From Eonycteris spelaea (Eukaryota; Chordata; Mammalia; Chiroptera; Pteropodidae), in NCBI GenBank assembly GCA_003508835.1, contig PUFA01000066.1, positions 806,001 through 870,000 of the forward strand: 64,000 nucleotides of DNA, in the 5' to 3' direction. This document shows, piece by piece, positions 31,742 to 42,745 of the stretch; position 1 is the stretch's first letter; every line of letters begins with the position of its first letter. The position numbers and the translations under genes were made by a program. The notes beneath the pieces were generated by a model that worked only from the letters and a program-made list of their open reading frames with translations, did not search any database and had not been told where the DNA came from.

Positions 31742-31835
31742 GTGAGTACCTCCCGCGGCGCCCACCCCTGGCCGCCCGCGGGGCTTCACCGAGCTGGGAC
31801 GACGCCGACCCTTGCGCCTTGCGCCTGTCTCCGGC

Positions 31836-31842
31836 ACTCACC
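31836..31842 (-). other. Consensus splice donor on minus strand
   Basis: The reverse complement of CACTCACCCGGC reads GCCGG|GTGAGTG. A minus-strand exon would end at 31842, with the intron from 31841 down. The motif matches the donor consensus as well as the plus-strand one 100 bp away. It may mark an antisense/divergent noncoding transcript, or be chance in GC-rich DNA. Confidence 0.35.
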
Positions 31843-32130
31843 CGGCGGGGGCCTCCGCAGCTGTCGGGGCGCTCGGGGGAGGGGGGTTCACGGGCCGGAT
31901 CGAGGCACCCGGGCCTCCCAGGGCGCCTCAGGCACGAGGGCCGAGGGGACCGCCTACAGATCTTCTTTCGAGAAAAGTCCGTCCCAGGCTCCGGGCCTCA
32001 GTTTCCCCGTACGCTTGGAGTGGGGCGGGGTGACAACGACCCTGAAGTTTGCACTCCCGCGCGCGGGACAAGTGCATGGCGCTCGGGCGGTATAGACGCG
32101 GCTGGGCTGGCTACATTTGGTTCGTTTTAA

Positions 32131-32797
32131 AACCGGTTCGCGATGAGGGCGCTTCCTCTATCGGACCAAAGAGGCACCGGGAGCCGGGATCCCAACTCAT
32201 GCCCTTGGGCGCTGTTTACGGGGTAACCGAGGAGCAAACGCGGGGGTCCGCTGGATCGGGCAGGAATGGCCCCTGAGCCTTCTCCTTGTAGCTACTAATC
32301 TTTTTTAAGGTCTGTCTGCGCTCGGCCCGCGCTGGTCCAGCTCTCCGGGCTTTGTATGTTTGCTGAAGTTGGAGCTGAAACTCAAAAAAACTTTGCATCC
32401 AAAGGATGCTTAGGAGATAAGGGTTTTGTTGTAATGGGACAAAGTGGGGCGCGGAACTGCTTTTTTTAGGCGTGTAGTCTGGAGGTTAGTTAACCCGCCG
32501 TGCTGGCCCTAGCTCCTTAAGTATTTTCCTGCCCCCAAATAAATAGTTTACAAACTTAAAAAATACCAAGAAAGCTTGCCTGGTAACAGGACTCACATCA
32601 CAAAACCCTGCATGTGTACTTCTCAGCTGTGGATGGCGAAGCGCCTTGCGAAGTCCCTGCTACCTCGGCTAAGAGTGACAGTGTGCACGCTGCCGCGCTG
32701 GGAGTTATTTTTAAAAAGCAAAACTGATGCCTCATTTTTATGGATACAATTTTTCTTTTCTTACTCCTTTCCCCGAAATGCTATGTAATCTTTAATT

Positions 32798-32800
<3 letters not shown>
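32131..32800. other. CpG-island shore, unique DNA
   Basis: Declining CpG density; repeat-free. No second exon recognised. This is probably the start of intron 1 if the plus-strand donor is used. Confidence 0.5.
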
Positions 32801-32801
<1 letters not shown>

Positions 32802-32873
<72 letters not shown>

Positions 32874-32887
32874 TATATATATATATA
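32802..32887. repeat. (AT)n microsatellite
   Basis: About 60 uninterrupted bases of TA, then TAATATATTATATATATATA. It is perfectly self-complementary and can extrude as a cruciform. It lies about 0.7 kb downstream of the CpG island. Confidence 0.98.
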
Positions 32888-35611
32888 AAGTTGAGATATA
32901 AATCACCCCCGCTGGAGGTACCTTTTAATTACGGAGCGCGGTGAAATGAGTGACCATCGGAGTGGGGAGTTGTTCGCCAGAGCAGAGAGCGGAGGTAGAC
33001 TGATTTACAAACATCAAGCAAGAATTTGAGTGCTGAATTATGTTTGAGTTAGGGAGCGCCCTTCCAAAGGAAATTATGACCAGCGGACAATTGCTGTATT
33101 TCAAACCGACTGTATTAATTTCACGAGCCCTTCCTTTCTTGCTTGAGTGAAATTTCTACCACCAGAGTATGAGCACTGAGCTAGCTAGTTAGCCGTTTGG
33201 CTGGCCCATTTGGGGAGAGAGAGAAGGGACCCTCCTTTAAAAAATAATCTTGGTGAAAAAAATCTTCCCGCACCTTTACCCAAGAAATGTTCATTCCCCT
33301 CACCCCCGCCCCCAACTTTCCTCCCTCCATAACTTTAAACCCCTTGAACTTTATACTTCTTTGAATAAGGACATCCTCAGACCAAGGAAAGTTAATAATA
33401 AATTTATATAACAAATGATGATGGTTTGAATCTTGCTTTTAACTAAGCATAAAGTGGTGTTCGTATTCAAAATCTCCTTGCCTTTGGAGGAACCGATAAG
33501 TTTGCAATTTAGACCAAAGCAGCTAGATTTGAAAGGACCTGAACTTTTTTGTTAATGAGTTCATTTGTCTCATACATAGTAGTTAATTCATTTTTCTCTT
33601 GCAACATAAGCTTCACAATATTATTATTTTATCCTAAAAGAATTTGCATTTTTCCTCCATTTTGAAATAGCTCACCTAGCGTAGCGGCTGTGTGTATAAA
33701 CACAGAAATCCTTCTCCTAATATTAAATAATTCAAGGAAGCAAAATCAAATCAAAAAGTTGTTATCCCAATACTTTGGGATTTTTAGAAAACAGAGGTTT
33801 TGATCACTTAAATTTAGAATCTCCTGTTCATACTTTTTGTGTGGTATTAAACACATCATAAAGAGATATGATTTGCTGAGTTGTTATAGGATTACCATTT
33901 GGCCGAAACACCCAAGACACGCTGTTTCAAATCTGCGGTGTTGCTCTGCTTTAAATTGCATATGAGGGATCCCAAGCCTTGTTCCAGACGGATAAATTGA
34001 TAAAATGCTAGCTGCTGTTGGTAGAAAGGAACAGTCCTTAGCAAAAACACTCTGTGGTGTAGCTAAGTACATTTTGAATTAGGTTTGAGCGAGCTATCGA
34101 GATCCCCGCAGCTTATGAAAAAGTAGGCAACAGTCCAATCATGTTCCCTTTAAGACGTTTTTGGTTCCCCCTGTGACAGTATGACTCCTTGCCCATAAAG
34201 AAGAAACCGTTTCCTTATTATTATTGTTTTTTTTTTCAGTTACTTTTCCAAAGATAACTTGTGTCCGGCACAGGAGAGTTATGTAGAAATCCAACCGTCA
34301 CCAGCTCAGAACGAGGACTCCTTCCCACTCCTTCTACCAGATGTTTTTAGGTGTCCTCAGCTGGAAAACCCCGTTTGAAACTAATTAGGCCAGCAATAAA
34401 CTCCTTGTATAATAAAATCGCAGGCCATTATTGAGCATAAGTGGGGTTCCCAATAGCTCATGACAGATGCCTCTCTCTGCAGAGAGAGCCCGGGGCTATC
34501 GGGAACAAAATGAAGGTACTGGGGAGATCTTGTTTAGACATTTGCCTCTCCCTGAATATCCACGAACAGCGCACTGTCTTGTATAAGGGGGGTAGGTGGA
34601 AGTTACAACCAGAGTAGGCTTTTGTCTTTGCTGGGCAGGCCTCCCTCACATAAAAACGCTTGGGGAAGAAGTAAAAGCATAAGTATGAGGATAAGTATGA
34701 AGCAGTGGCCACAGGTCAGAGGGGCATGTGGTGTGTGTGTGTGAGTGTAGGGTGGTGTGTGTGTGTGTGTGTGTGTGCGTGTGGGGGGGCGGGGCTTCCT
34801 CTCACCTAGGCACAGATAAAATGCAAGGTTGCCTGGCCTGACATGAATTCCTTGGGGAGAGGGGAACCTCCTTCCCAGAGATTTTTTTTTTTTATAAGGG
34901 GAAATTCGCCTAATTCTGTAGTGTTCCTTATCTGTGGGATTGGTGGAGGTGAAGTGCTGGTTATTCAGTTACCTCCAAAGGCTGAATCTTCTGACTCTTG
35001 CCAAGACTGGGTTTTGTTGGTGGAAGAATACTTTTTTCCCTAGCTAACCGCTCTGAAAGGGAGTTGATGAGCTCTGCTCACGGGGAACCTCTTCATAGAG
35101 AATTAACCCTAGAGTTGAGGAAACACAGCCTGTTGGCAGAAAACACACATATACACTCACACACACTCCCCACAATGCCTCACTCACTCCCCTCCTTCTT
35201 CCCTGATCCCCAACCCTTCCCCCCTATATCATAACAGCTTTTTGAATGGTCCACTCTCACCCCACCCCCATCATTTGTGGCAGTCCAAACAACCCCAAAC
35301 ACACGAAACAAAAAAGAAGGCTCTGGTAGGGAAACAATTAGCAGAGAATTCGCCTGAGACAATGCTTCATTTTCGCTGTTTGAAGATCTTAACTGGCTTA
35401 ATGGTGTTTGACTAACACCTCTTCTAATCCGAGGATAACCTCCCCCCCCCCCACCAATCAGGGGGCAAATACTTGGAGTGACTGGTTCAGACCCTCCTGT
35501 CTCACTGTAAATGAATCAGAGGGGCAGGAACTGAGTCTTTATTGCATGTGTTTTAAAATCAATTTTGAAGTATGAAGGTGCCCACCATGTGTCTTTAGGA
35601 GAAAGAGGACA
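32888..35611. other. Repeat-poor DNA, presumed intron 1
   Basis: About 2.7 kb without any interspersed repeat that I can name, unusual for this window. It contains only small simple repeats: a (TG)n tract at 34731-34783 with GTGGGGGGGCGGGG, T runs, and a C run at 35441-35451. Candidate regulatory DNA close to the promoter. No exon is supported. Confidence 0.5.
34728..34795. repeat. (TG)n with G-rich end
   Basis: GTGTGTGTGTGTGAGTG, then an 11-unit TG run, then GTGGGGGGGCGGGG. Confidence 0.9.
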
Positions 35612-35612
35612 A

Positions 35613-35634
35613 AAAACAAAACAAAACAAAACAA
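35613..35634. repeat. (AAAAC)n short repeat
   Basis: Four to five AAAAC units, followed by T-rich and (TTTA)n DNA to 35705. Confidence 0.85.
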
Positions 35635-35789
35635 CCCCACGGCTTTTAATTTTTTAATTTTTTTTTGCTGCTTCCTTTTTATTATTTATTTGTTTATTTA
35701 TGTATTGCTCACTTTCATCAATATTGGCGTCTTTGCTGTTTCTCTCCGTCTGTAAATTGTATCCTTGTGGTAATGATAATAATGACAAT

Positions 35790-35894
35790 ATCTGCCATTG
35801 ATTGACCACTTACTTGTAGGCTAGGTCTGGAGTCTACTCTTAACGTGTTTTTAGGGTGTATTTTCACAACAACCTTTTGAATTAGGTATTTTAC

Positions 35895-35929
<35 letters not shown>

Positions 35930-36060
35930 CAACTTTGTTAACAAGGAAACTGAGTCTCAAGTCAAGTGACTCATGAGAGACAACAGAGCTAGTGAAACCA
36001 GAATCTCGGCCTCCAGACCTCTGCAGACCGCCTTCCCCTTGTGCTATGAATGGCTCAGAG
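35790..36060 (-). mobile_element. MIR SINE with (ATT)n
   Basis: ATCTGCCATTGATTGACCACTTACTTGTAGGC, TTCACAACAACCTTTTGAATTAGG, (ATT)12 at 35891-35928, then AACAAGGAAACTGAGTC, AGTGACTC and ACAACAGAGCTAGTGAAACCAGAATC: antisense MIR whose TTATTATT segment has expanded. Confidence 0.85.
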
Positions 36061-38903
36061 AACATTCCTTAGCTCCCCTTGCACAGAGATGCTGAATTTG
36101 GGTGGTTTTAAATGCATGGAACACAGTTATTTTCTGCCTCTGCCTTGATGTTCTTTGTTGTTGTTGTTTCAAACGGAAGAAAAATCCTATGAAGTATTTA
36201 GAATACACAACCATGAGTCATGATATTTAGCAGGTTGTATATAGTTGGTTCTATAAAGGAAAATGACTGTTTATTTACAAGGGCTAATTTGATTTCTTCC
36301 TTTGATACTATAACACCACACATTTCAGTTCCTAAAAAGAGTCAATAAATTTACTGGCAGTGGCAAGGTCCTAAAATGTTACGGCAGACAGTTCAAATCA
36401 AGTTTACTGGAAGGTGCTGGATTGCTATGGGTGGGTGGTTGTTTGAGGGTTAGATTATAAACATTTGGAGAGCGAAGAATAATTTGGAACAGGTGGTTCC
36501 AAGAGTCAGGTAACCGGAATGATTTCTCTTTGCCACTTTGAAGGTTAAGGGAGGCTATCAGTGGCCTGAATCTGGGACAGGCGGGCTGAGGGTCAGGAGG
36601 CTCTGCGAAGGTTCCTTCCCACTTTGGGATGCAGCCTGGCAGGATGGATGAGGGTCTCTTACTCACAGTCCCGGGTCTGTAACAGGGGCTTCGTCATCCC
36701 TGTCATCACCCATCTGATGATACCAGTTAGGGCGCAGCTGTGCCCTGCCCGGACTTCTTTGGAAATTCTGCCTCTGCGTTCAGATACACGGAGACATTTA
36801 CAAGAGGAACTTAGCTGAACAACTAGCCAGGGAGACGGGTTTACTTCTTCCCAGTTTTGAGAATGTGCCTGTGGCCGATTGTCTTGACCTGATAATACTA
36901 ATTTAGACATTTTTAAATGAATGAAGTATTTAAGAAGTTAGAAATTATGTCGTCTTCTAGCATTAATAGCATCATGTCAAGAACGTGAAAATGTGTGATT
37001 TCAGTGGTACTGGATTTTTTCCCCCTCTATTTTCTTTTTGAGCGTCTAGTAACGTTAGATTTTAAAAATCCGTGTGGTTCTCAGTTGTAACATATCCGTA
37101 TGTATCTTACGCACAGTCATTCTGAGAAGAGTTGTCAACTCTTTGTGAATTTAACTTAAGAAAAGTGATAAAATCGACATCTTTTTTCCCCAAAGAATGA
37201 GGAACTGGAGGGTCTGACTACCGTATGAATATAGCAACTTAACTTTAGTCTCGCATCAACTCAGTCTGTCAGTTCCCCTTTCTTTCCGAGCCATCTCCCC
37301 AAAATCGTCTTTTGTAACTGAAACATACAGTGTGTTAGCCAAAAGACATTTTAATTTTGTAAAGAAACATCATGCCTGAGACAGCCGAGTCTGTTTCAAC
37401 CATTATTGTTTCTGTAGTGTGCATATTTTAGGTTTCATGGTAAGATGTGGGTTTGCCAAGAAAGAAAATTACAGCAAGAAACTATGTTGAAAACATATAC
37501 ACTTCTGTTTAAGAAATGGGAAAAACACGGAAAATTCCGCATGGTAATTGCTTTAACGTGAGTTTTAAATGTCATTGTTTGACTTATGTCAAAAAGTCCC
37601 TCTTAGCTAATTCTCACATATGCCGTTACCAAATACCTCACCTTAAAAATAACTTTGATGATTTTTGAGGCTTTAAGAGATATCCTTAGCCCTCGTGGAA
37701 ACGGTCCAAATTTTTAGATTGTGCAGACCGTTTTTTTTAAAGGGTATGTAGATATCGATTTTATTTTCTTGACCCAAAATAAGAAAACACAGGGAATTCT
37801 CAAAAGTTTTTTACAGGCTGCTATTATGAGAAGAGAAGCCAAACCAATATGTATTAGGTCATGAGCTTGAAGTGCATAAATAAGCCCTACGAAGGTCACC
37901 AAAACAGGGTGAAAACCACCAGCTCGCCTTACCTCGGCCAAGTCTAAATTCCTGCCTGATAGATGTGTTTCATCGAAGTGGACACAGGAAGGGGGTTTTG
38001 GAGCCCACGGTTGAAAAAAATCTCGATTCGACTTGGGTTCTGAGGACAATCGAAGATGTTCGTGGGGATAAAGTGAGATAGGAAGGCCAGAAGTCCCATC
38101 TCCTTCCATCACCCCTCTCCCTGTTCAGGAGGAAAGGCAGGTCCTGGGCCACCCCCTTACTCCAAAGCAGATGTTTCATTCCTGGTGTTTACATGTGCGG
38201 AAGCCAGAGGTCAAAAACGGCTTGCGTTTCTTCTGGTCAGTGTCTTCACCTCCCATCCCCTTCCTGCAGTCACTTCGTAGTGAAGGTATGGATCGTGCCC
38301 TAAACAGTTTTTTCATTCCTGTGGACATGTATGTGTTTTTCGTATTTGGGGTGCAGCATGTAAGAACAAAGCTTTAGGACTTCATTGGTTCGGGAGCTCC
38401 CTGAAACGCAGAGGCAGAGAGAGTGGCCGCTGTGTCCCTGAGTTTGGTACCAACCCATGTGCTGATGGAAAGTCGCTGTAGGGAGGAAACCTCTTCTTCG
38501 GAGAGACAGACAGGGTGTTGTCACAGAAAAGTCGTTTCCTTTCGTGGGTGTGTATTATTTGCACGTACGGAGGCTTTTGTTTCTGGCTGTTCTAAGAAAC
38601 GTCTGTCTCTCCAGCAGAGGTCCGAATGTCCTCCTTGATTGGGAAAGGGTTGGCAGGGAAGGAGCACGGGGGCCTGCACCTCTGGCCTTTTGTGTGACTG
38701 GTACAGGAGCAGGAAGCAGTGGCCTGCTGTTCAGAGGGTGTCATGTGGCATAGCAAGTTGTGACTTGCTCCTTGTGTTGTAAACAGAGTTTTGGCCCCAT
38801 CCAGTCGTGAGTAAGAATGGAGCCGAGACAATTAGTTACCTCCGGTCTGCCAGGGGCCTGAGCTCCCCTCTTGCTAAAGACACCATACTCCTTAGAGACA
38901 GTG

Positions 38904-38941
38904 TTGGGGTGTGGAGGGGAGGGGAGGGGAGTGGGAGGGGA
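38904..38941 (+). other. G-quadruplex-prone G cluster 1
   Basis: GGGGTGTGGAGGGGAGGGGA, then GGGGAGTGGGAGGGG: six to seven G3-4 runs with one- to five-base loops on the plus strand. Confidence 0.75.
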
Positions 38942-39055
38942 GCAAGCATGTCTTAAACTCAACAAACATCTGAAACTCTCTGAATGTCTTCAGTGTTGCT
39001 CTGCCACCAACAAGAAAGGCAAAGTGACCCAAAACACAGAGAAGGAAGATTTTTG

Positions 39056-39097
39056 AGGGGTGGGGGTGGGTAGAGAAATTGCTGGGGGTGGGGGTGG
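39056..39097 (+). other. G-quadruplex-prone G cluster 2
   Basis: GGGGTGGGGGTGGG, a 14-base gap, then GGGGGTGGGGGTGG. Same strand as cluster 1 and only 115 bp away. Confidence 0.7.
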
Positions 39098-39287
39098 ATT
39101 TACAGCGGCTTATTCTAAAGTGGAGAGCTTTCTGACACCTTGAATGCCTTGCTGGACTGTCTTTAGAAAGCTGATTTTGTGAATGTTGTCTTTTCCTGCA
39201 GCTTTGCTATCGTTTTTGGTGCTTATTTTTCGTGAATTAGTTTTTTTGTTTTTCAGAAAGCACAACTTGTTTGGAATTAACAAGTAG

Positions 39288-39378
39288 CCCATATTTATTG
39301 AACGTTTATTTATGTGCCAGGCACTGTACTAAGTGAATACTTATATTTTTGTCTCCAAATAGCTTTAGATGTAATATG

Positions 39379-39414
<36 letters not shown>

Positions 39415-39540
39415 CCCTATTTTACAGATGTGAAAATTGAATCTCAGGGAGGTGAAGTAACTTGTTCAAGGTTACATGGCTTGTGTCACAGCCAGGATTG
39501 AACCCCGTTTTTGACTCCTAAGCAAGCACTAGGATATCCA
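39288..39540 (-). mobile_element. MIR SINE with (ATT)n
   Basis: TTATTGAACGTTTATTTATGTGCCAGGCACTGTACTAAG, (TTA)11 at 39381-39413, CCCTATTTTACAGATGTGAAAATTGAATCTC and AACTTGTTCAAGGTTACATGGC: nearly complete antisense MIR. Confidence 0.9.
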
Positions 39541-39789
39541 GCCTGTCCCTCTGGTGTGTAAAAGTTACATTTCTTCTACATGTCTGCCTTGGAGAGCTGG
39601 ACTTTAAAGTCACAGTCTCCACTGGTTTTGCCTTGGGATTATTAACCAATGATCAGGTACAAAAGTTAGGCTCAGAGATGAGACATGTGCTGATTCTCAC
39701 AGAATCTCCAGCCTGTCTTTGTAGGAATTAATGAAAGTTTAGAGTTAGAATCTATTGAAATGCTGGCTACAGTTAGCTGGCTAAGCTAT

Positions 39790-39908
39790 TGCCTGTGGCT
39801 ACTTTCGTACTAAAAAGCAGCGCTGAGTAATTACTACAGAGATCACATGGCCTGAAAAGCCTAAAATATTTTCTGTCTTGCCCTATACCGAATAAGTTTG
39901 CTGACCCC
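39790..39908 (-). mobile_element. MER20 fragment
   Basis: TGTGGCTACTTTCGTACTAAAAAGCAGCGCTGAG, ACAGAGATCACATGGCCTGAAAAGCCTAAAATATTTTCTGTC and AATAAGTTTGCTGACCCC: the 5' half of MER20 in antisense. Confidence 0.88.
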
Positions 39909-40054
39909 AGAGCTATTGCAATATGACAAGATAAATTTTCCTGACAAGGAAGAACATGTGCTTGGGACATTGCATATACCATTTCACTGATTTGTTATTT
40001 CTCCAGTGCCTCCTACAGGCCTGATATTGCATGAGATGGGAGAAAATTACAAAT

Positions 40055-40160
40055 GCATTCATTCTTTCACTCATTTGTTCAACAGTATTTATTGAGCTGT
40101 GTTCTAGGCCCTGGGCTAATTACTGGGGATCCAGAGGCAAGAGGGACCCAATCTAGCACT
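40055..40160 (-). mobile_element. L2 LINE 3' end
   Basis: CATTCATTCTTTCACTCATTTGTTCAACAGTATTTATTGAGCTGTGTTCTAGGCCCTGGGCTAATTACTGGGGATCC is antisense L2. 40161-40485 holds nothing else recognised. Confidence 0.85.
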
Positions 40161-40487
40161 CCAATAGCAGGATGTCAGTGTGTATTCACCAATTTCCCCT
40201 GCCTCTTCTTTCCCATTGGGGATTCAGAGGGCAGTGATGATTTATTGAGCTTTGCCATGTTCAAGCAGGATGGAGTAAAAAACCCAGTTCTGTGGCCCCT
40301 CGCCCAAAAAAGCCATGCCTGATTCAATAAAAGCTATACACTGGCTTCTGTCCCTAGAACTGTGTCAGGCCCACTCCTTGCCTCAGACAGATGACAGCCT
40401 TCTGTTTTCCCTTTAGAGGTAGTGGGGAGGAGTTAGGAGTTAGGGGAGTCAGACTTCCAGAGTTTAAGCCTTGGCTCTGATTTACAG

Positions 40488-40730
40488 CTAGAAATTAAGA
40501 GCATGAACCCAGGAGCCAAGCTGTTCGGGTTCAAATCCTTGCTTAGTGTTAACCAACTATTTAAATTTGGGCAAGGTACCAAACATTTCTGTGCCTCAGT
40601 TTCTTCATCTGTAAAATAGGGTGGAAGATAATGTCCCATCCTCAAAGAGTTATTGTAGAGATCAAGTTAATAAACATAAAGTGTTTGGAATAGTACGTGG
40701 CAATAGTATAAATTATATCAGTGTTGGTTA
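40488..40730 (+). mobile_element. MIR SINE, full length
   Basis: TTAAGAGCATGAACCCAGGAGCC, GTTCGGGTTCAAATCCTTGC (tRNA-like B box), TTTGGGCAAGGTACC, GTGCCTCAGTTTCTTCATCTGTAAAATAGGG, AGAGTTATTGTAGAGATCAAG and AGTGTTTGGAATAGTACGTGGC, in order. Confidence 0.93.
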
Positions 40731-40732
40731 CT

Positions 40733-40812
40733 CGATGATGATGATGGTGATGATGATGATGATGATAATGATTGATGATGATGATGATAATGATTGATGA
40801 TGATGATGATTT
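40733..40812. repeat. (GAT)n microsatellite, interrupted
   Basis: About 80 bp of GAT repeats, with two AATGATT interruptions repeating at a 30-bp interval, sitting at the MIR 3' end. Codes Asp/Met-type artefacts only. Confidence 0.95.
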
Positions 40813-40905
40813 ACAAGCTGCATGACCCTAAGCAAATGGCTTAGGCTCTCCGAGTCTCAATTTCTGCTCTAGAACTGCTTCAAAGGCCCCTTGCAAGAAT
40901 TTAAA
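40813..40905 (+). mobile_element. MIR SINE fragment
   Basis: AAGCTGCATGACCCTAAGCAAATGGCTTAGGCTCTCCGAGTCTCAATTTC: a second MIR core piece. Confidence 0.6.
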
Positions 40906-41097
40906 TAAGGCGATACATCAAAAATACTTCGAAAATACTTCGCTTTGCTATAATGCCTGCCCACATCAAATGCTCCATAAAACAGCTCTTACGCTCAAGC
41001 CAGCCGAGGTTACAGGGAATTGCACACTGGGCCAGTGTGTGCCTTTCAGCTATTGGTCAGTCAAGTCACTTTTCAATATTAAGAGAATGCAGGGCAG

Positions 41098-41325
41098 TTG
41101 TTAATAGTGCGGACTCCGAACTCAGCCTTAAGCCCACCGCTCACTAACTACGCCATCTCAGTGGGCTAGGGGCTGATCCCCTCAACTTCACAGATAGTGA
41201 CGGCAATGGGGCTGCTGTTCCCTGGTGGTTGTGCGGGTTAAAAGAGATCATACACATAAAGCACATAGCAGGGTGTTTGGCACATAGTAAGCACTCAATA
41301 AATGGTAGCTTGTATTATTATCACC
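41098..41325 (+). mobile_element. MIR SINE
   Basis: AGTGCGGACTCCGAACTCAGCC, GGTTAAAAGAGATCATACACATAAAGCACATAGCAGGGTGTTTGGCACATAGTAAGCACTCAATAAATGG: head, degraded core and well-kept 3' end. Confidence 0.9.
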
Positions 41326-41869
41326 CCCACGCCTTGCTGTACCCCCACCCCAAGAAGGTACTGAACATTAGTAAATTTTAATTTGAAAATAAAAGAACAC
41401 ATTTTAAAACTGCCAAACAGATTTAAAATAATATTCATTAAACAAAATTAAAATATTCTATTAAAGCCAGACTTTGGGCTCAGACCAAATTTTTATAACC
41501 CAAGCTTAAAGGCCAAGAAGTCCCCCAGCCACAATGGGGACATTGTGATTAAACTTGAGACTTCAACGCTGCTATTGAGCAGTCTTTGAAATGCACGTTT
41601 CCCCGTTAAAATAAAAGGGAAGTCATGGGAAGAAAAAAAAAATGAGGTCCTTGCTCACCCCAATGAACCTTAATGAATTGAAAAAGAAAAACAAAAGTTT
41701 TCTCATTTTTCTCCTGCTACTTTATCCTGCCAAAGACGCATGGCCCCCTCCTAACCCCGGCTTTGAATGGTACCCACTCAGAAAGGTCCATATCTGACAT
41801 GCTGACGAACTAACCTAGTCTAAATCCTAGTCTTCGCCAGATTTGCAGATGGTGGAGCGTATCGTTGAA
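41326..41869. other. No recognised feature
   Basis: AT-rich DNA with A runs; no repeat or exon named. Confidence 0.45.
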
Positions 41870-41975
41870 AGCTGGAACTCAGGAGCCCAACTGCCGGGGT
41901 TCAGATCCCAGCTCTGTCACGCCCAGCCGTGCCTCCATTTCCCCATTCACAGAACAAATATACGAAAATCTATGG
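41870..41975 (+). mobile_element. MIR SINE fragment
   Basis: GGAACTCAGGAGCCCAACTGCCGGGGTTCAGATCCCAGCTCTGTCAC, then CCTCCATTTCCCCATTCAC: head and part of the core. Confidence 0.8.
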
Positions 41976-42207
41976 GCGTATAAGTGTTAGCGATCTCATT
42001 GGGTATTTTAACTTGGTGTTCTTATCTAATGAATGATACTTCCCCAGACTTCTGGGACTTTGAAGAGTTAAAGTGTACTGGTATGCCTTTATCTGAGAGT
42101 TCTGAATCAAAATAATTTCAATATTCAGGGAGGAGAATTAGAGAGAGAAGAAGTGGATTGAAAAGTCTCTCACAGGAGTGATGTGTAACTTTCACGAAGC
42201 TCATTTA

Positions 42208-42350
42208 ATCCTCTCAACGACAACAAATATTACATGCCATGTGCGTATCCATTTAACAAATGGAGAAACCGAAGCGGGGACAGGTCAAGTCTCTGCCCAG
42301 TGACATTCCCTTCTGGGTCTCTCTGACCCAAAGCACAGGCCTGTTCTTCC
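42208..42350 (-). mobile_element. MIR SINE
   Basis: TTAATCCTCTCAACGACAACAAATATTACATGCC, then TTAACAAATGGAGAAACCGAAGCGGGGACAGGTCAAG: antisense MIR. Confidence 0.75.
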
Positions 42351-42654
42351 ACACGACCTGCAGCTCTTCTAGAACAAGCACACAGACATCTCGAAGACTT
42401 CTTCCTGACCCACGGTGACTTATGCTTGAGGTCGTTTATGGTTGATTCTGACATTTCGGGAGCATCCTTCATCCTCAATAAGCCTAAGCCTGCGTGGCCT
42501 TTTACCTGCCACAGAATGAATGGACCCTTTCTCGAACATCAAATGGAAAACATAATGGGAATAGGTTGTGCCATCTTTCTCTAACTGACAGTCTTTAAGA
42601 ACCTTCAGTTTTTCGCCAGCCAGAGCAGTTGTTGGGGATAGTGGAGGATGGACT

Positions 42655-42745
42655 CCGTTGCTCACCTTCTGTGTGACATTGGGCTGGTCACTCAAGTCCT
42701 ATGAGCCTCAGACTCTTCAGTTCCTGGGGCAAATGCTGTCTATTT
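42655..42745 (+). mobile_element. MIR SINE fragment
   Basis: CCGTTGCTCACCTTCTGTGTGACATTGGGCTGGTCACTC resembles CTTACTAGCTGTGTGACCTTGGGCAAGTCAC. 42746-43504 holds nothing recognised. Confidence 0.65.

Larger units (their letters stand above)
31270..32130. promoter_or_regulatory. CpG island promoter
   Basis: The only large CpG-dense block in the window: about 850 bp, very GC-rich between 31370 and 31900 (runs such as GCGCCGCGGCAGC and GGCGGCGGCGGCAGC), then falling off to 32130. GC-box-like GGGGCGGGG lies at 32024-32032. There is no TATA box that I can see, as is usual for CpG-island promoters. It contains a plus-strand donor (31742) and a minus-strand donor (31841). Long open frames cross it on several frames (up to 285 codons) only because stop codons are rare in GC-rich DNA. 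The gene it serves cannot be named from this sequence; housekeeping or developmental promoters both look like this. Confidence 0.85.
36061..39287. other. Repeat-poor DNA (3.2 kb), presumed intron 1
   Basis: No interspersed repeat recognised over 3.2 kb. Two G-rich clusters (38904-38941 and 39056-39097) are listed separately. ORFs up to 132 codons (minus 37714-38112) have no domain. This is the longest stretch of unexplained sequence in the window. Confidence 0.5.

Noticed and set aside
31238..32095. 285-codon plus-strand ORF through the CpG island
   Set aside because: GC-rich DNA has few stop codons. Other frames on both strands are also open (184-189 codons), the frame runs across a strong splice donor, and the product is Arg/Gly/Pro-rich with no domain.
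40520..40545. tRNA-like B box GTTCGGGTTCAAATCC
   Set aside because: It is the tRNA-derived head of a MIR SINE, not a tRNA gene; no cloverleaf or terminator.
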